This document shows, piece by piece, positions 1 to 14,388 of a DNA stretch of 64,000 nt. Positions within the stretch are counted from its first letter, which is position 1. Every line of letters begins with the position of its first letter. This stretch comes from Rhopalosiphum padi (lineage: Eukaryota > Arthropoda > Insecta > Hemiptera > Aphididae): assembly GCF_020882245.1 (NCBI RefSeq), contig NC_083597.1:14666581-14730580 (forward strand), given 5' to 3'. The notes under the pieces were generated by a model. That model was not told where the DNA came from. It was given only the letters and a program-made list of their open reading frames with translations, and searched no databases. The position numbers were made by a program, and so were the translations under genes.

Positions 1-1863
1 AATAATACGGGCACAAAATATGGATAACAACAACTAATTACTAATTTATGCGATGCCAATGACAGAAACTTTGAATGAGTCTAGTCTCAATGTACTGAAC
101 GACATCTATACAATCTACCCCGCCCTCCGCCATGTCATGCATATAAAATTTGTATAAGTACACAATTGAGTCTCTCGAACGGCACAAGTATATAGCCATA
201 TAGGTAGTAATTAGAAATTAATTTCAGTAAATGAAAATAATAAAATAATACAATATAATATAATATAATGATACAATATAGTATATAGAACAATACTATA
301 TGCAACTTCTTATACAACTTTAATATACAGTTTTTTTAAATTACCAAATTTTGTTTAAAAGTTAATTTTCAGGGGAGGTTGGAGGGGCAAGCACCCTTAT
401 TGCGCCCTGCTCGTAACTACGCCACTGAACGTATATAATATACCGTCTCCGCGTAGAATAGTTTTCTGTTTAAAACGAATTATATCTTTAAAATTAGATT
501 TAAATTCAAATTCAACACACCTATAAAAGTGACCTACTCGTTACCAAATGTATAGGCGTATAGCAGAGCATTACCACTTTATACCTTTTTATTATAATTA
601 TTTATTAGGATACATGTTTTAGAGCTGAATAAAAAAAAAATTTAATTAAATTAATATTATTTTAAATAAAATACCTATACAAATATACCTACTTATATTG
701 CTAAATATATATAAACTAGTTGTCAATGAAGCTGTCAGTTTATTTTCTGAACTCAGATGATATTTAATTACTGATTAATCAATATATATATTATAAATAA
801 ATGTATCGTAGTTCAATTATGAGTTAGCTATCAAGCCGCATAAATAGTAAATACAATTAGATATTACTTGGCAGTTTGGCACATACCTATCAATAATAAT
901 ACATAATACATTTCCATCGCGTGTTAAACATAAATAGATACTCCTAATGTATTCGTCATAAAGTCATCTCATTTTAACATGCTAGCTTGGGCTACAATAA
1001 TTACAATACGTGGTGAATATTCTCCACTTATTGTATTCTAACTTCTAACAAACCTATGTCCAATGTGACAATTCATTGATTATATACAATACAACATATA
1101 CATTACATTAAATTATTGAGATACAACCTACCTTCATATGTATATACTTTATAAATTATAAATGTATACAATTCAAAAGTATGTTTTAAAACAATAATAT
1201 CGCCATTGTCGCACATGCAGTCCTCGGAGGTGCCAGAGGGTGCTTAGATGCTTAGCACCCCCAGCTTATTTTGAGCTAAAAATATTGTTAAAAGTGTAAT
1301 TTTGCGTTACCGGCCCATTGGGCTGCTTTTAAAATCAGACAGGGGCAAATGCCCACCTTGCCCCACTCAAATGACGCCACTGTATAAGCATTTCTTTTTC
1401 TAGTTGACAGTTGTCATAGTAATTTTAAATTTCTACTCCCATTACTCCCACTACTTTTTTCTATCAGCTATACCTTTATCCTTTTTTATACGCTTCTGAC
1501 ATTTGCTATTTTTATGAATTACGAATAGTCCGAGTAGAATTAGAATATTATTTTTAACGACGAAACGACGTACTCACGTAATCAATTTTTTTTAGCTCAC
1601 GGACCTACTTTAAAAGTTTAAAATGTTGAGCTTGTTATCAAGTTGTTTCTTTATTATCAATATTAACTGTCCTTATCATTGTGATTGCACGTGTTGTTTT
1701 AAGGTTACTGATAGGAATTCAAAGTTGAAATTTGTATTTTGTTAAATAATAATAATTTTGGTTTGTTTAAAATATACTATTTAATGTAACGGCTAATGAA
1801 TCAGAAATTTGTGTTACATTTTAAATATTTACATATTATTTGATTTTACATTACCTATTTAGT
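1..1863. other. AT-rich upstream region of DDX31 with transposon-end fragments
   Basis: No gene was seen. Two fragments share the same end motif ACGCCACTG in the same orientation (about 370-428 and 1215-1381). Both are preceded by G/C-run-rich sequence (GGGGAGG, GGGGCAAGC, CACCCCCAGC), so they look like remnants of one repeat family. The DDX31 transcription start was not located. Sequence just before the ATG (CTATTTAG at 1855-1862) could be a splice acceptor, so a 5' UTR intron is possible. Confidence 0.5.
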
Positions 1864-4800
1864 ATGAATTGTGACGAGTTTGGGGATGGTCTAGAAAATG
1901 ACTGTGTCATCAATCGCGAAAAGGATCCTGTAAACTCCAGAGTGTTTGGTGTTGATAGAAGATCAAATTTTTCAAGAAAAGTAAAAATAACTATTACATT
2001 TTATATGAAATCTTGTTATTGAATACTATTGACATATACCATTTTTTTTGTTCACAGGAGAAAGGCAATGACGCCAGATTAAATGGAAAAAATTCAAATT
2101 ATCAAAAGAGAAATAATGACAAAAAAAGTGGATATGTATCTTCAATGTTTAGAAATAATCCACAAGTACAATTACCTGTGGCTATACTTAATAAACAAGT
2201 TGACATTCAAGCTAATAATAAAAATAAGAATGCATTGTTTTCCACCTCAACATATAAGGATTTAACCGATCTGCATGCTCATATGGTTTGTTAAGAATGT
2301 ATATATATATATTTTTTGATTATTGATATAATAATGCATAATAATGTAATCATTTTGGAATATTTCCTCAAATTATTAATTATTTTTTAAATAATAAGTT
2401 TTCAATTAGGTATTCCTAATTAATATTAGAGTCTTGAAACTCCAAATGAACTAAAATGGGTTGTATTACTTACAGATTAATGTTTTATTTTTAATGAGTT
2501 GATAATCAAATGTTCATGTTATTATGATTGATTCAGTCTTAATAATACATATAATTAACCATAAATAACAATTTGGTTTGAATAGATTATTTTAAACTAA
2601 CTTAAGAGCAAGGCGCAATTTGAGTTTTAAATTTGGGGGACTATTATAATTTGCATGTATGTACTGTGTTTGATCCCTGAGATATATAAAGGTGGAAGGG
2701 GATATATACAAATAATTTTGTAGGGAAGGGGGGGCTATGATTGATTTTGAGGTGGCTTAGCTCCCCAAGCCCCCCTCAAATTGCGCTTATACTTAAGAGG
2801 ACGCTTCACTCGCTTATGTTGTTTCCATTTTACAAACATACAACATAGTAAAATAGTTTCACGCGTGCAAGGACCACTTAGGCTGTAACCTAAGTTAAGC
2901 AATCAAATGTTTACACTTTTAAGAGAAGATTTTGGTTTGTACAACATCATTCTTATTTTATTGTTATCAGAACTACAAAAAAAGTTATTTAAGTTTGAAA
3001 AACACAAAAATAATGGATTTTGAAACGATATGCAATTTTTTCAAGCAATTTTATTGATGATATCAAAAAATTAAAAACAATGTTTCACAGATAATATTTT
3101 TCTTTATTTATCTTTAATTGGCTTGTTAAGTTTGGACTACAGCCCTAATGATTCTTTCCTGCATGAAATGGGTTTTACTATGTTCTATGTTTGTAAGATG
3201 GAGATAACACATGCGGGTGAAGCGTCTTCTTAATTAATTAAATAATGTAAGTTAATCTCATAATATTTATTAGTTTTTTTATTTTTATTATAGATAATAA
3301 TTTCAATGACGAGTTATTTCTGTTAACTTATATTTTCAAGTATTAAGTGTTATTTACATAAATTATAGTTTATAATTATTGAAATGAGGTGTCATAACTC
3401 TTAAAGTATTTAACATAATTATCTATTTTATCTATTATTTATGCTATTTAGAGAATACTTAAGTTTTTCAATATTAATTATACCATTTATATCTAATATT
3501 CATTTTTCCATTTTTTCTCTTATAATAGATTGCAAATTTGGAACAAACGTTAGGAGTGACAAAATTGACAACAGTTCAAAGTCAAACAATTCCAATCTTA
3601 CTATCTGGTAAAGATGCGATGGTTCAATCTGAGACGGGTAGTGGTAAAACGTTTGCGTACGCTGTTCCGCTCATTGAGTCATTACATAAGATTCGACCAA
3701 AACTATCTCGAACTGATGGCCTTAGGGCACTAATCATTTTACCAACCAGAGAATTAGCATTACAGACCTATGAAAATTTTATCAAGTTATTAAAGGTAAG
3801 ATCATTAAAGTATACAAAATTATAAATATTAAATTAATAAAAATATATTATACATTTGTAGCCTTACACATGGCTTGTGCCCGGTATGTTTACGGGCGGT
3901 GAAAAAAGAAAATCTGAAAAGGCACGTATGAGAAAAGGTATCACAATACTTATAGGAACACCGGGACGATTATTAGACCACGCACAGAATACTAAGTCAA
4001 TATCTTTTAAATCACTTCAATGGTTGATAATTGATGAAGCTGATAGGATGCTTGATCTTGGATATGAAAAAGATATCACTAGGTTAGGATATTTAAATAT
4101 TTATTTAACTCTAAATGTAATACAAGTATTTACTATGTAATATAATAGTATATAATGTAATCTTGATTTAATTATTTATATTACAGTATTTTATCTATTA
4201 TTAATGAACATCGCGATGAGTCTATACCTCGACAAACAGCCTTATTATCAGCAACTTTGTCTGAAGGAGTCCAACGGCTTGCAGGATTGTCATTGAAAGA
4301 TCATGTTTACATTGATGCATCTTCTATAGGGGATACAGATTCAGAATGTTTAGCAATACCAGACAGTCTTTTACAATATTATGTTTTAGCTCCTCCTAAA
4401 TTAAGACTAGTTACACTTTCTGGCGTTTTGTTACAAAAGTTACAAGTAAAATATATTGGTATAAATTTTAAAACTCTTTAATAACTACATTTATTTTTAC
4501 AGAAAGGTCAAATTTCAAGCAAAACATTAGTTTTTATGGCCACTCAAGATATGGTTGACTTTTATACAGAATTATTAACCACTGTTCTAACTTGCTTAAC
4601 TATGTTCAAACTTCATGGTAATATGACTCAAGTAGAACGTATGGAAGTTTTTAAATCATTTAAAGCTGCTAATCATGGAGTTTTATTTTGCACTGTATGT
4701 TTTTTATTTTCTATTTTATAATAATTTATTTTAATTATTAATTTACACACCAAGAGTTGGTTGAATTATTTACAAGAAAATTCAAAATAGTTGTTATTGT

Positions 4801-7800
4801 TTTTTGATTAATTTCAATTAAAAATAGAGTGTTTATAAAACAGAATATTTTCATGAATTCAAACAATAAATCAAAATTATCAATTTCAAAGTAATAATGT
4901 TTTCCTGCAAGAAATCATTGTATGCTATAAACATATTTAAATGTATAAGTAACTAGAAAGTAAAAATAATTGTATTGTTGCCTTGAGTTTTGATAATTAA
5001 AATTTAATTATATAAAAATATTTTTTTAATTATAATGCTTGAAATATTTAGCATTTATCTATAATTTTTATCATCATTAAAAAAATAAAAACAGCCTAAA
5101 TAAGTAAATGTGCATGAATATGGTGGTTAGATTATTATATTTACTATTTACTATTTTCAGGATGTAGCATCAAGAGGTCTAGATTTACCTTTAGTAGATC
5201 GTATAATACAGTACAATGCTCCAATAACACCCACAGATTATGTTCACAGAGTTGGTCGAACTGCAAGAGTTGGTCAAAAGGGAGAAGCGACATTATTTTT
5301 AACACCACATGAAGCTATGTTTATAGCTAAACTTCAAGATCATTCCATTATGTAAGACCTACAGCCAAATACTAATAATAGATCATAAGAAACTTAAAAA
5401 ACTTAGATATTCCCTTTTATATTAAAGGAATTATTAATAATTATTTGTTTTTAGTAATAAGTAATTACTAATCATATTATTATTATTATTATTATAAAGT
5501 AGTAAATTATTATAATTATATTTTAGAGCCTCTGAATTAAAAATGGATAAATGTTTGACATCAATTCTCACAATGGAATTTGAAGGTGTAAGTATATTAA
5601 AATTATTAATCAAAACACACCTGAATTTAATGTTTTTGTTTATTTTATGCAAAATATTACTTATTTGTTTTTTAATTGTCAAAGTTATAAATTATATAAA
5701 CATAATTTATTTTGTATTAGGAACATGTTAAAACAGCTGAAATGGCGGCTAATATATTACAATCTCGCTTTGAAACAGCAGTACTTGAACAAGATCGTCT
5801 TCATGAATTGGGGTGCAATGGTATATACTATTATTTTCATAATCATATTATTATGGGGATTGGAAACGGAGATTTTCTATCTTTGTCTAACACACGCAAC
5901 ATAGAATTATAGATGTGATCTATTTCCAATTTATTGATTGGTAAAATAAAATGATAAGAATTTTAAAAATAAATTTGAATTTGGCATAAAATCTTCTTGA
6001 GATCAACTTTCCCACATTTTTGATTTTAACTTCTCCTAAAATTGAAATATATAAATTTTTTAATTATTCTTTTTTAGTATAATGTTTTTAGGAATTTTTT
6101 TTGTGGTGGGGAGGGGGGATAAAATCGAAAATGTGGGAAATTCTATATCAAGTAGACCTAATGAAAAATTCAAATCTGTGTTCAGAATTCTCATCACTTC
6201 ATTATATAAATAGGTACATTGGAAATAGAACATGTCTATAATCAATGATTATAATACAATACATAATGAATTAATGAATAATAATTTATAATTTAATATA
6301 ATATTTGAATTTATGTAAATCAAGTTAAACATCGCAATTAAATATAAAACATACTTACAAAATACCAGACATAAATTACATAATTAAATATCATTTTTTA
6401 GTGTATTTTTTTTAGCATCAGGAAATCTTTTCCGGTAATCATATAAAATATATTATATATATTATTAAATAATACATTATTATATAATAAAAACGAGTAT
6501 TTGTTATTTTGTGGGCGAATGAGTAGTTGATTGAAAAAAGTACAAGTAACAACTTTTATAGGATATAGAATTTAAAAAATATTTTGTTATTGTATTTTTT
6601 TGCCTATCTTAAATATTTTAGGCTTAAATTTAAAAAAAATCAAAAAGCACCCTTATTTTAAATTCAACCCTCTTGAGGCACGCCTTAGGGTAAACCAATT
6701 ATTACGAAACTTTACACAATTCATTTTTTTATGGTTTTTAACAAATTCCATGGGTAGCCCAATCAAAAATTTAAAAAAAAAAATCATCATTTATACATTA
6801 AGGACCACCCTAATAATCATATGTTATGTGTGTTTAGACAGACAGAAAATCACCACTTCCAATCCCCTTAAATACTTTTGGTATTTGTGAAAGCATTAAT
6901 TTAATATACCACTTTTGCTTGTATATTTTACCTGTGATTCAGCAGTACTTTGGTAATCTAATGTTTTTTTATACTTTAAATCAATAGTCACAATAATATA
7001 TCAATTTGTGTACCCAATTTTTATATTATGTCACAAAATACACATATTAGTGAGTTAAATATAAATAAATAATTTAAATTGTTGACAATTTTGAATATAT
7101 TATATGAGTTATATGCAATACTGAAGTAATACAACTGAATTTTATTATTTTAAATCCTTGAGAAATATACAATATTAAATAATAAATAATAAATCATTAA
7201 CTTATATTAGATTTTTACTACACAAATACCAATTTTTATAATAATTAATGCTAGTGTGTAATACTGAATTATTTACCATTTAATTGTGTATTACAGCTTT
7301 TAAGTCATGGGTTAGATCTTATGCAAGTTATCCAAAAAGTAGTCGAGAAGTTTTTAACTTTAAAGATTGCCATCTTGGTCATTACGCTAAGAGCTTTGCT
7401 ATACGAGATGCACCAAGAATAATTGGAGGAATTGGTAAACCAAAGAAAGATCCTAGAATGAAGTTAGTAAATCTTATTAAATTTTACTCTAATTTTACTT
7501 TTAAACTTATATAATTATTCAATTTAACAAGGATAAAGTTGTATCAATATTTAAATAATTTTTATAATGTAAAGGCGTATTTTTCATTTTTATTCAAAAA
7601 GAATTCTTTAATGATTATTTTATTGTCATTGTTCAATAGTAGTTATATTATTAAATACTTGATTATGTGTTGATATCTTAACAAATTTTAAAGAGAAATA
7701 TTCAAATATGGATACATCTTTATTATTAATATTATATTAAAATTAAGCATATTAAATTGTTAACTATTGGCAATTTTGTGTTACCTCGTTGCTCATAACG

Positions 7801-10800
7801 CGCAATCACCAATAAAACAATGATAAAAGCACATAATTTTTAAATATCTTATAATATTATACCTAGAAGTATAAAAACTATAATTAATTATTTAAACAGA
7901 TATAACTAAAAGTTAAAATATTAATTAGAAATAATAACAACCTTTGGTAAGTTAAACATCTCTAGGAATATAGGATATTAAAGAAAAACATAATACGTTA
8001 AAAATAACAATTTATAATTATTTATTAATATTATTATAATAATAGAATAACTTATATATTATATTTTTATTTTAAATATAATTTATTTCTAAATATGTAG
8101 AATAAATTTAATAAAATTAAATTAAATACCTTGGTAAAGAATTTTTAGGATCCATTAATACAATTCAAAGCTGAATAGTAAGCATATTGGATTATTATTT
8201 CATTTTTAAATGATTGAGACATTTGAGAGTAAAAATGTTTTTGTATTTTTGTATGATATTCTGAAGAGCATTTTAGTCCTTGAATGCATTCAATTTCTAA
8301 TTTCTAAACCTTAAAATTAAAAAAAATATATATATAATATCTTCTAAAACATGCAACATTAATCATTATATTATTTATTCAGTCTCAGCCCAATAATTAC
8401 AATAGTTTAACTGAATTTTATACAATTTTAAATGATTTTTCACAATCACTCATGATTTGCTCAGTTATAGTTGTGATATTGTTAAGGTCTGGTGGACTGG
8501 AAAATTGTTATTGAAAATACAACTCTTAAGTTTATTTTTTTAAACATATTTTCTTTGGTCTAGGTAATTGATTCATAAGATACGATTGTTAGTGTTTTGA
8601 ACGTTAAGTGAAACCATTTTTGGCCTTAAAACGTTTCATTATAAATTACTGTTTGTTATGTCATATTATATTCAAGGTAATCAAATTGCAGTACTTTAAT
8701 ATTTGTAATAAATAAATATATTTTATGTGTTAATCAAAAATTTAAGAATAATAAGCGATTAGACCTTGGGAATATTTAAGTAAACTACTATTAGGTATAG
8801 GTTATTATGCTGCTATACTAGGGTACCAAATACCAATGTGGTACCAAACCAAGACAATATAAATAAATTAGAACTATAGATGCACATTGCTGCAACTATT
8901 TTGAGGAAATAAAATAATAGATGAAAAACGGGTGAGAGGAGGATGTTAGCAATCAAAATATTCACGGTACTGACTCAATGTGTATGGCTTTACTTGTTCA
9001 ACTCGAAACCAAATGTTAACAAATATTCATTTTTCTGCCCCGAAGATTTGCACCGTTTTTCTATAAGTGCCCGATTGTTCCAAACTGTGTGATAATCGAT
9101 TTCAAACACAAAGGACGACAGCAAAAGTGTGAAAATGGAACGGTTTTCTTTCTAACACTCCACTTTCCATTGTGTAAATGATTGTAGTATGATTACTGTG
9201 TTCAGCTTACTGAAAAATTACTCTTAATTTGTTTTCCTGGCTAAGATGATAGATTCTATGCTACCTGTATATTGTATAATGTATATAGGTAGTACTGCTC
9301 CACCTGTACTGTTCCAAATATTTTGAACAACCAAATGGAAAATTCAATGTAAACCAAAATTGTTTGCGATAGAAAATGAAATCGTCTATAAATTGATAAC
9401 GATCGCGATGTATCAACATATCGTATACTTACAAGTTACTAAATAGTATATTAAATCGTTGGACATATATCACTTAATTTCGTACAATCGTATGTATTGT
9501 TAAAAAACACAATTATTTCTACCATATTATCGTAATACTACAGTAACAGTATTATATTATAAACATTATTACATTTATCCAAGATGTAGTGCAGACGTGC
9601 TACGTCTGATTAGGACTACGACTACTACGAGTGATTACGCACTCAATAAAATACTTTGCAGTGTTAATTCATAAGGATTAAAAAAATAAATATTGATGTT
9701 TATTATATTTTTGGAAAAAGATTCAATATTTTTCAAGTATTTTCTTTTTTCTTTTGTAGATATTTACTTCTTATATACAATTATAAAACAATTTTTCTAA
9801 GTGATTGGTAATGTTCTTAAATGCCACATTATTGAGCAGAATTCTTACTAATATTGAAATATAATTCACATATCACATATCATAGCCGTATTTATTGTTG
9901 TGAAAGTGGTGGTTTTTATTATTTTAAATTTGAATGTTATAATTATTGAAATTATTTATTTATTAAGGTGTTTAAATCGTACACATGCATACGCACCAAT
10001 CAATTGTTTATTTTTCCTATTTCAGCATCTAATAAAAGTCGAAATTTAGATGGCTGACTGCCATTTTCTCTATCTTTCTCTTTCGTATTTACATAAAATA
10101 TAATTCGGTAATTATTGATTCATAATAAATCAAATAATTTAATAATTTATTATTAATTCTTTGTTAAACTTTGTCGTCGTTATTATTTATGATTAGTGTA
10201 TTTTTTTTTTTTTTAGTACGTAATATTTACACAATATAACACGATATAACCAATGAAAATTAAGTACCCATATTTTAGAAATTACTGTGTACTATATAAT
10301 TTAAAATGAAAAAGAATTACATTGTGTTGTTGTCAAGCTTATTACTGATTTAATATGATGTAATAATAATACATTTCATACATAATATATTATACGTCTT
10401 AAGCTACGTCATAGGATTATTTTTTTAATTTTCCGGCTGGAAGATGAAACGTTTCTGAAACGATCTATTATAGATATTGTGTCTTCGTCGTCGCAAGTCA
10501 TAATAATATATAATATAAGATCCGATTGTTATTTATTTTGTTATTAGTTCTACAGTTTGCAGCAACAATGCCTAGGCGATGCGTACTTGAAAAGATTTTG
10601 GTTACAGGTCAATTGTTATTGTCAGAGCGGTTCAGCTGGAAAATCGGGCTCTGGGTACTGAGGAGGGGGATGGTAAATAACAATAAGATATCCAATTATT
10701 TGGCTCGGACCAATTACCGATTGGATGTGCGCCTTGGGTTTCCCGATTATGTAACCGCATATGCGCCACATAATCTTCAAGGACGATTGGAACATTTTTC

Positions 10801-13800
10801 TTGTTCTTTTTCCATCGACCGTATATACTTATAATACATTATAAATTATAATAAACTCTAAAAAAATATAAACGAAAGTATTCTAATAATTCTTTTACCA
10901 TGAATGTATTTACAATAGAGTTGAACTGTTGTAAATCGGATAGGTATTTGTATTTAAATTCAATAGCTATATATAGGTTACAACTTATAACTATCTGAAT
11001 AAAAAAACATGGATAATAGTATGTCATTTAAAAAATCCAGACTTACCCATTTTGTGTTAGTAGCGTATATTATAGACCTGCACCTGCTGTTATCTGTCTT
11101 GTCAAAAATTATTTGGATGTAAAATTATTTACGAATCAATAGTTTACCTATATACAGTTATACAACTATACTTAGGTAATATATTTGTTTTAATACACAT
11201 ACTCATGTAATATATATGACTTATTATACTTGTTATATTTAGTTAATAATTATCAAATTATTATCTGGTTTTTTATTTTTTATTATTTTACCCATCATTA
11301 ATATATTTAAACTAACAAGACATGTGCAAAAAATGTTTTATACGATCATGGCTGCATTAATCAACACCCACTAAAGTTCCAAAAAAATTTAAAAAAATCT
11401 TTACATCCGCTATTTGTTTTATGGACAAGTAACCGTAATTATAACAACTATTATACTGCTAATGAGTTCGTAAATACGTATAGTTTGCTGTATTTTTAAA
11501 TCATCTTTATTTTGGCGTATAATATTTTTATATCGTTGTAAGAAATTTTATTAAACAAATATTATTGCCGATTACTGCGTCATAGATAGGTATGGAATTA
11601 CATTTTATGTAAAGACTCCCTAGCAATTATTCAGACAGTGTATTATTATGTAATGATACTGTATAATACAATAGCCTTACTAGTCTGATCATATTTATAA
11701 TCATAGAAAGTTAATTAACTTACGTATCACTGTATAAATGCAGTATAAAGTTAAATGTTAAAAATCTTGATAGTACGTTTAGAGTACCTATCTTCCACTA
11801 AATAATTGCCAATATATTTATACATCGTGCTTAATGCGCATTATATATCTATATAATAAAATAATATTATTATATTATAGTTCGGTATAAGCAGTGAAAA
11901 AAGAAAGACATAGGTAACACATTGCAGTATAATAGTCAAACGGGTTGCACTATATATTCGTCTCGATTTGATAAAGATATTATGTCTACTACAAAACACT
12001 ATATAATATTATATAACTGCACTCAAATAAATCTTTAAAAACGCGTTTCATTTATTTCTTGGCAATATCACAACAGCCCATTAAATTATTTCCCTTAATT
12101 TCTCTTGTTAATTTCTGCTGACAAATCACCAGTAATTTTGATCTCGGACACTGTATAATAATTTTTTCTTCACTAACAACATGTAATTTGCCGTAGTATG
12201 TGTATAGTTAGGGAATTCTGTAGCAGTTTATTACTAACATGCGGCATGTAAACTCATTTGACCGAAGAACACATCGTTTATACCGGGTGATCCATTTAAC
12301 AGAAGACACTCATTATTTCAAAAACCATTGTCGTTTTTAAAAATATTTTGTACCATTAAAAACAGTATTTTTCTAAATAAAAATTTTAACTTTTAATGAT
12401 AACTTGTCTTTTTTAATTATTTATTTCAATGTAGATATTTTATTAAGTTCCTCGTTTGATGTATAAAATTCAAAATGTGGAATAGTGGTTTATGAGTTAT
12501 AAGTACTTTAAAAAATTTTATGTTACTTTTACTTTTAAACACAGTCATACAAAATTTTGGTTAACTACTCCGATAATCTAATCTCTAAAATATTTAAGTT
12601 ATAACTAAGTATAAAATACTTGTCTGGTATTTGATTTTCATAGATCAAAAAACTGAATAATATTTTGATTGGAATATGAAATTAAAAATGTACGGTGTCG
12701 TTCAATAGAGTAAAAAATTTTAAAATATGTAAAATACAATTTTAGGTTTAAATTTTTTTCATATTCCGAATAGGAATTTTATTTGACCCTGCTATTTATT
12801 ACAGAACTATAAAAAAAATAACAGCATTGAAAGTCCTAAGCATTAAGCTTTAAGCTTTAATCGTTACCTTGGATCCTTAAAAATGCTTTAAGCTTAAATC
12901 TTGTGGTGGTTTCTGGCAGTAATTGTGATATAGCTAGTATTTATTGGGTTTTATGGGAAGGAGAGCCCGTAAAAGTTCTGCTTCTTAAAGTTAAATTCCC
13001 AATATTTTCATGTGCTTGAAATTTTCTCTAAATATTTATATCAGCATATTTTATTGAAATGATATAATTTTTGAAATATTTAATTTCTTTTTGTGCTATT
13101 ATAAATATTTAGAATTTTCTACTTTCTCAGATTTATTTTTTAGTTCTCAACACTTTAAAATTTTATTATTTATAATTTTTTTATTTTATTTATTGTACAA
13201 TGCAATGTTCCTCGTGAGTTGTTCTTACAATAATTAAAAAATTCATTTTAACATTTGAAGGGTACAGCGGAAAACAGTAGTACCTATAAATTAATACTTC
13301 AAATTATTTTCTTAAAACTGTATATATACTATAATCTTTCTTTAGCAGTATATCTAATCTTTTTATTTAATAGTAGCAGACTGAACGATTTTTTCACTCA
13401 ATCGATTTTAACAGTTAATATTACTCCTAATTTGTCATCATATCAAACCATAAAATCAAAATAGCTAAAAAATGGACTGCTACCATTTTTCCCGTGTATT
13501 CTTCAATTTAATTTATATGTGTTGGAAGTTCAAATTTTGAAAAATTTGGTTGAATTAGATGGATTTTAGTTATTTTATTATATTTCAAAAAACATGTTAT
13601 TTATAAGTCGTTAATTTATCATTGAATTCAAATTTAACTTATCCTTTACAGTGACAAACTCAATGACAGGGTATACTCGAAATCTAATATCTATATTTAT
13701 ATTATTGCCTATTGTTATAAAAGGTTATGTACAGATTTAAAATGTGTTTGTAATTGAAGAGTCAAGCACCTAAAAAAAAAAAACATAAAAAAATGTGTCA

Positions 13801-14357
13801 TGTTTATTTTGGATTATAATATGTAATTTTTTAATGATTTAAATATCTCGTGAGAATTTATTTAATGTTAGAATGTACAAATGTAAACATGACTCGATTT
13901 AATGTATGAAAGTTGCAGGAAACACGCGCTTAAAAAATACAAAAATAGCAAAACATAAATTATAGAATTCGTAAGAATAAACATGACTTTCAACTATTAA
14001 AAAATAAATTGTTCATTCAAATAAATATTTTCATGAATTATTTCATGAAATGAAAAAAATACAACATATATGTAACATTTTCAGAAGGTATAATAGGATA
14101 ACCGTTAGATAATTATTATATGATTTTTATTTTTTTATTTATTTATTGATATAATTGTTTCAATACACTGAGTATTTTTACAATATTTGATTTTTATAAT
14201 AACAAAAACAATTTAGACCTATAATTTACCCGTATAAATAGGTATAGGTACATTTAATAATTATTGGAGTTCAGTTTAAGTATAATTTTTTTCATATATC
14301 TGTAAAGGTAGTACTTTAAGTATGATATTAATGCGTCATTAGTTTTAATATATTGTA

Positions 14358-14388
<31 letters not shown>

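Noticed and set aside
8930..9170. Slightly GC-richer stretch in intron 10 with protein-like fragments
   Set aside because: All frames contain stops and no transposon or domain pattern could be recognised.
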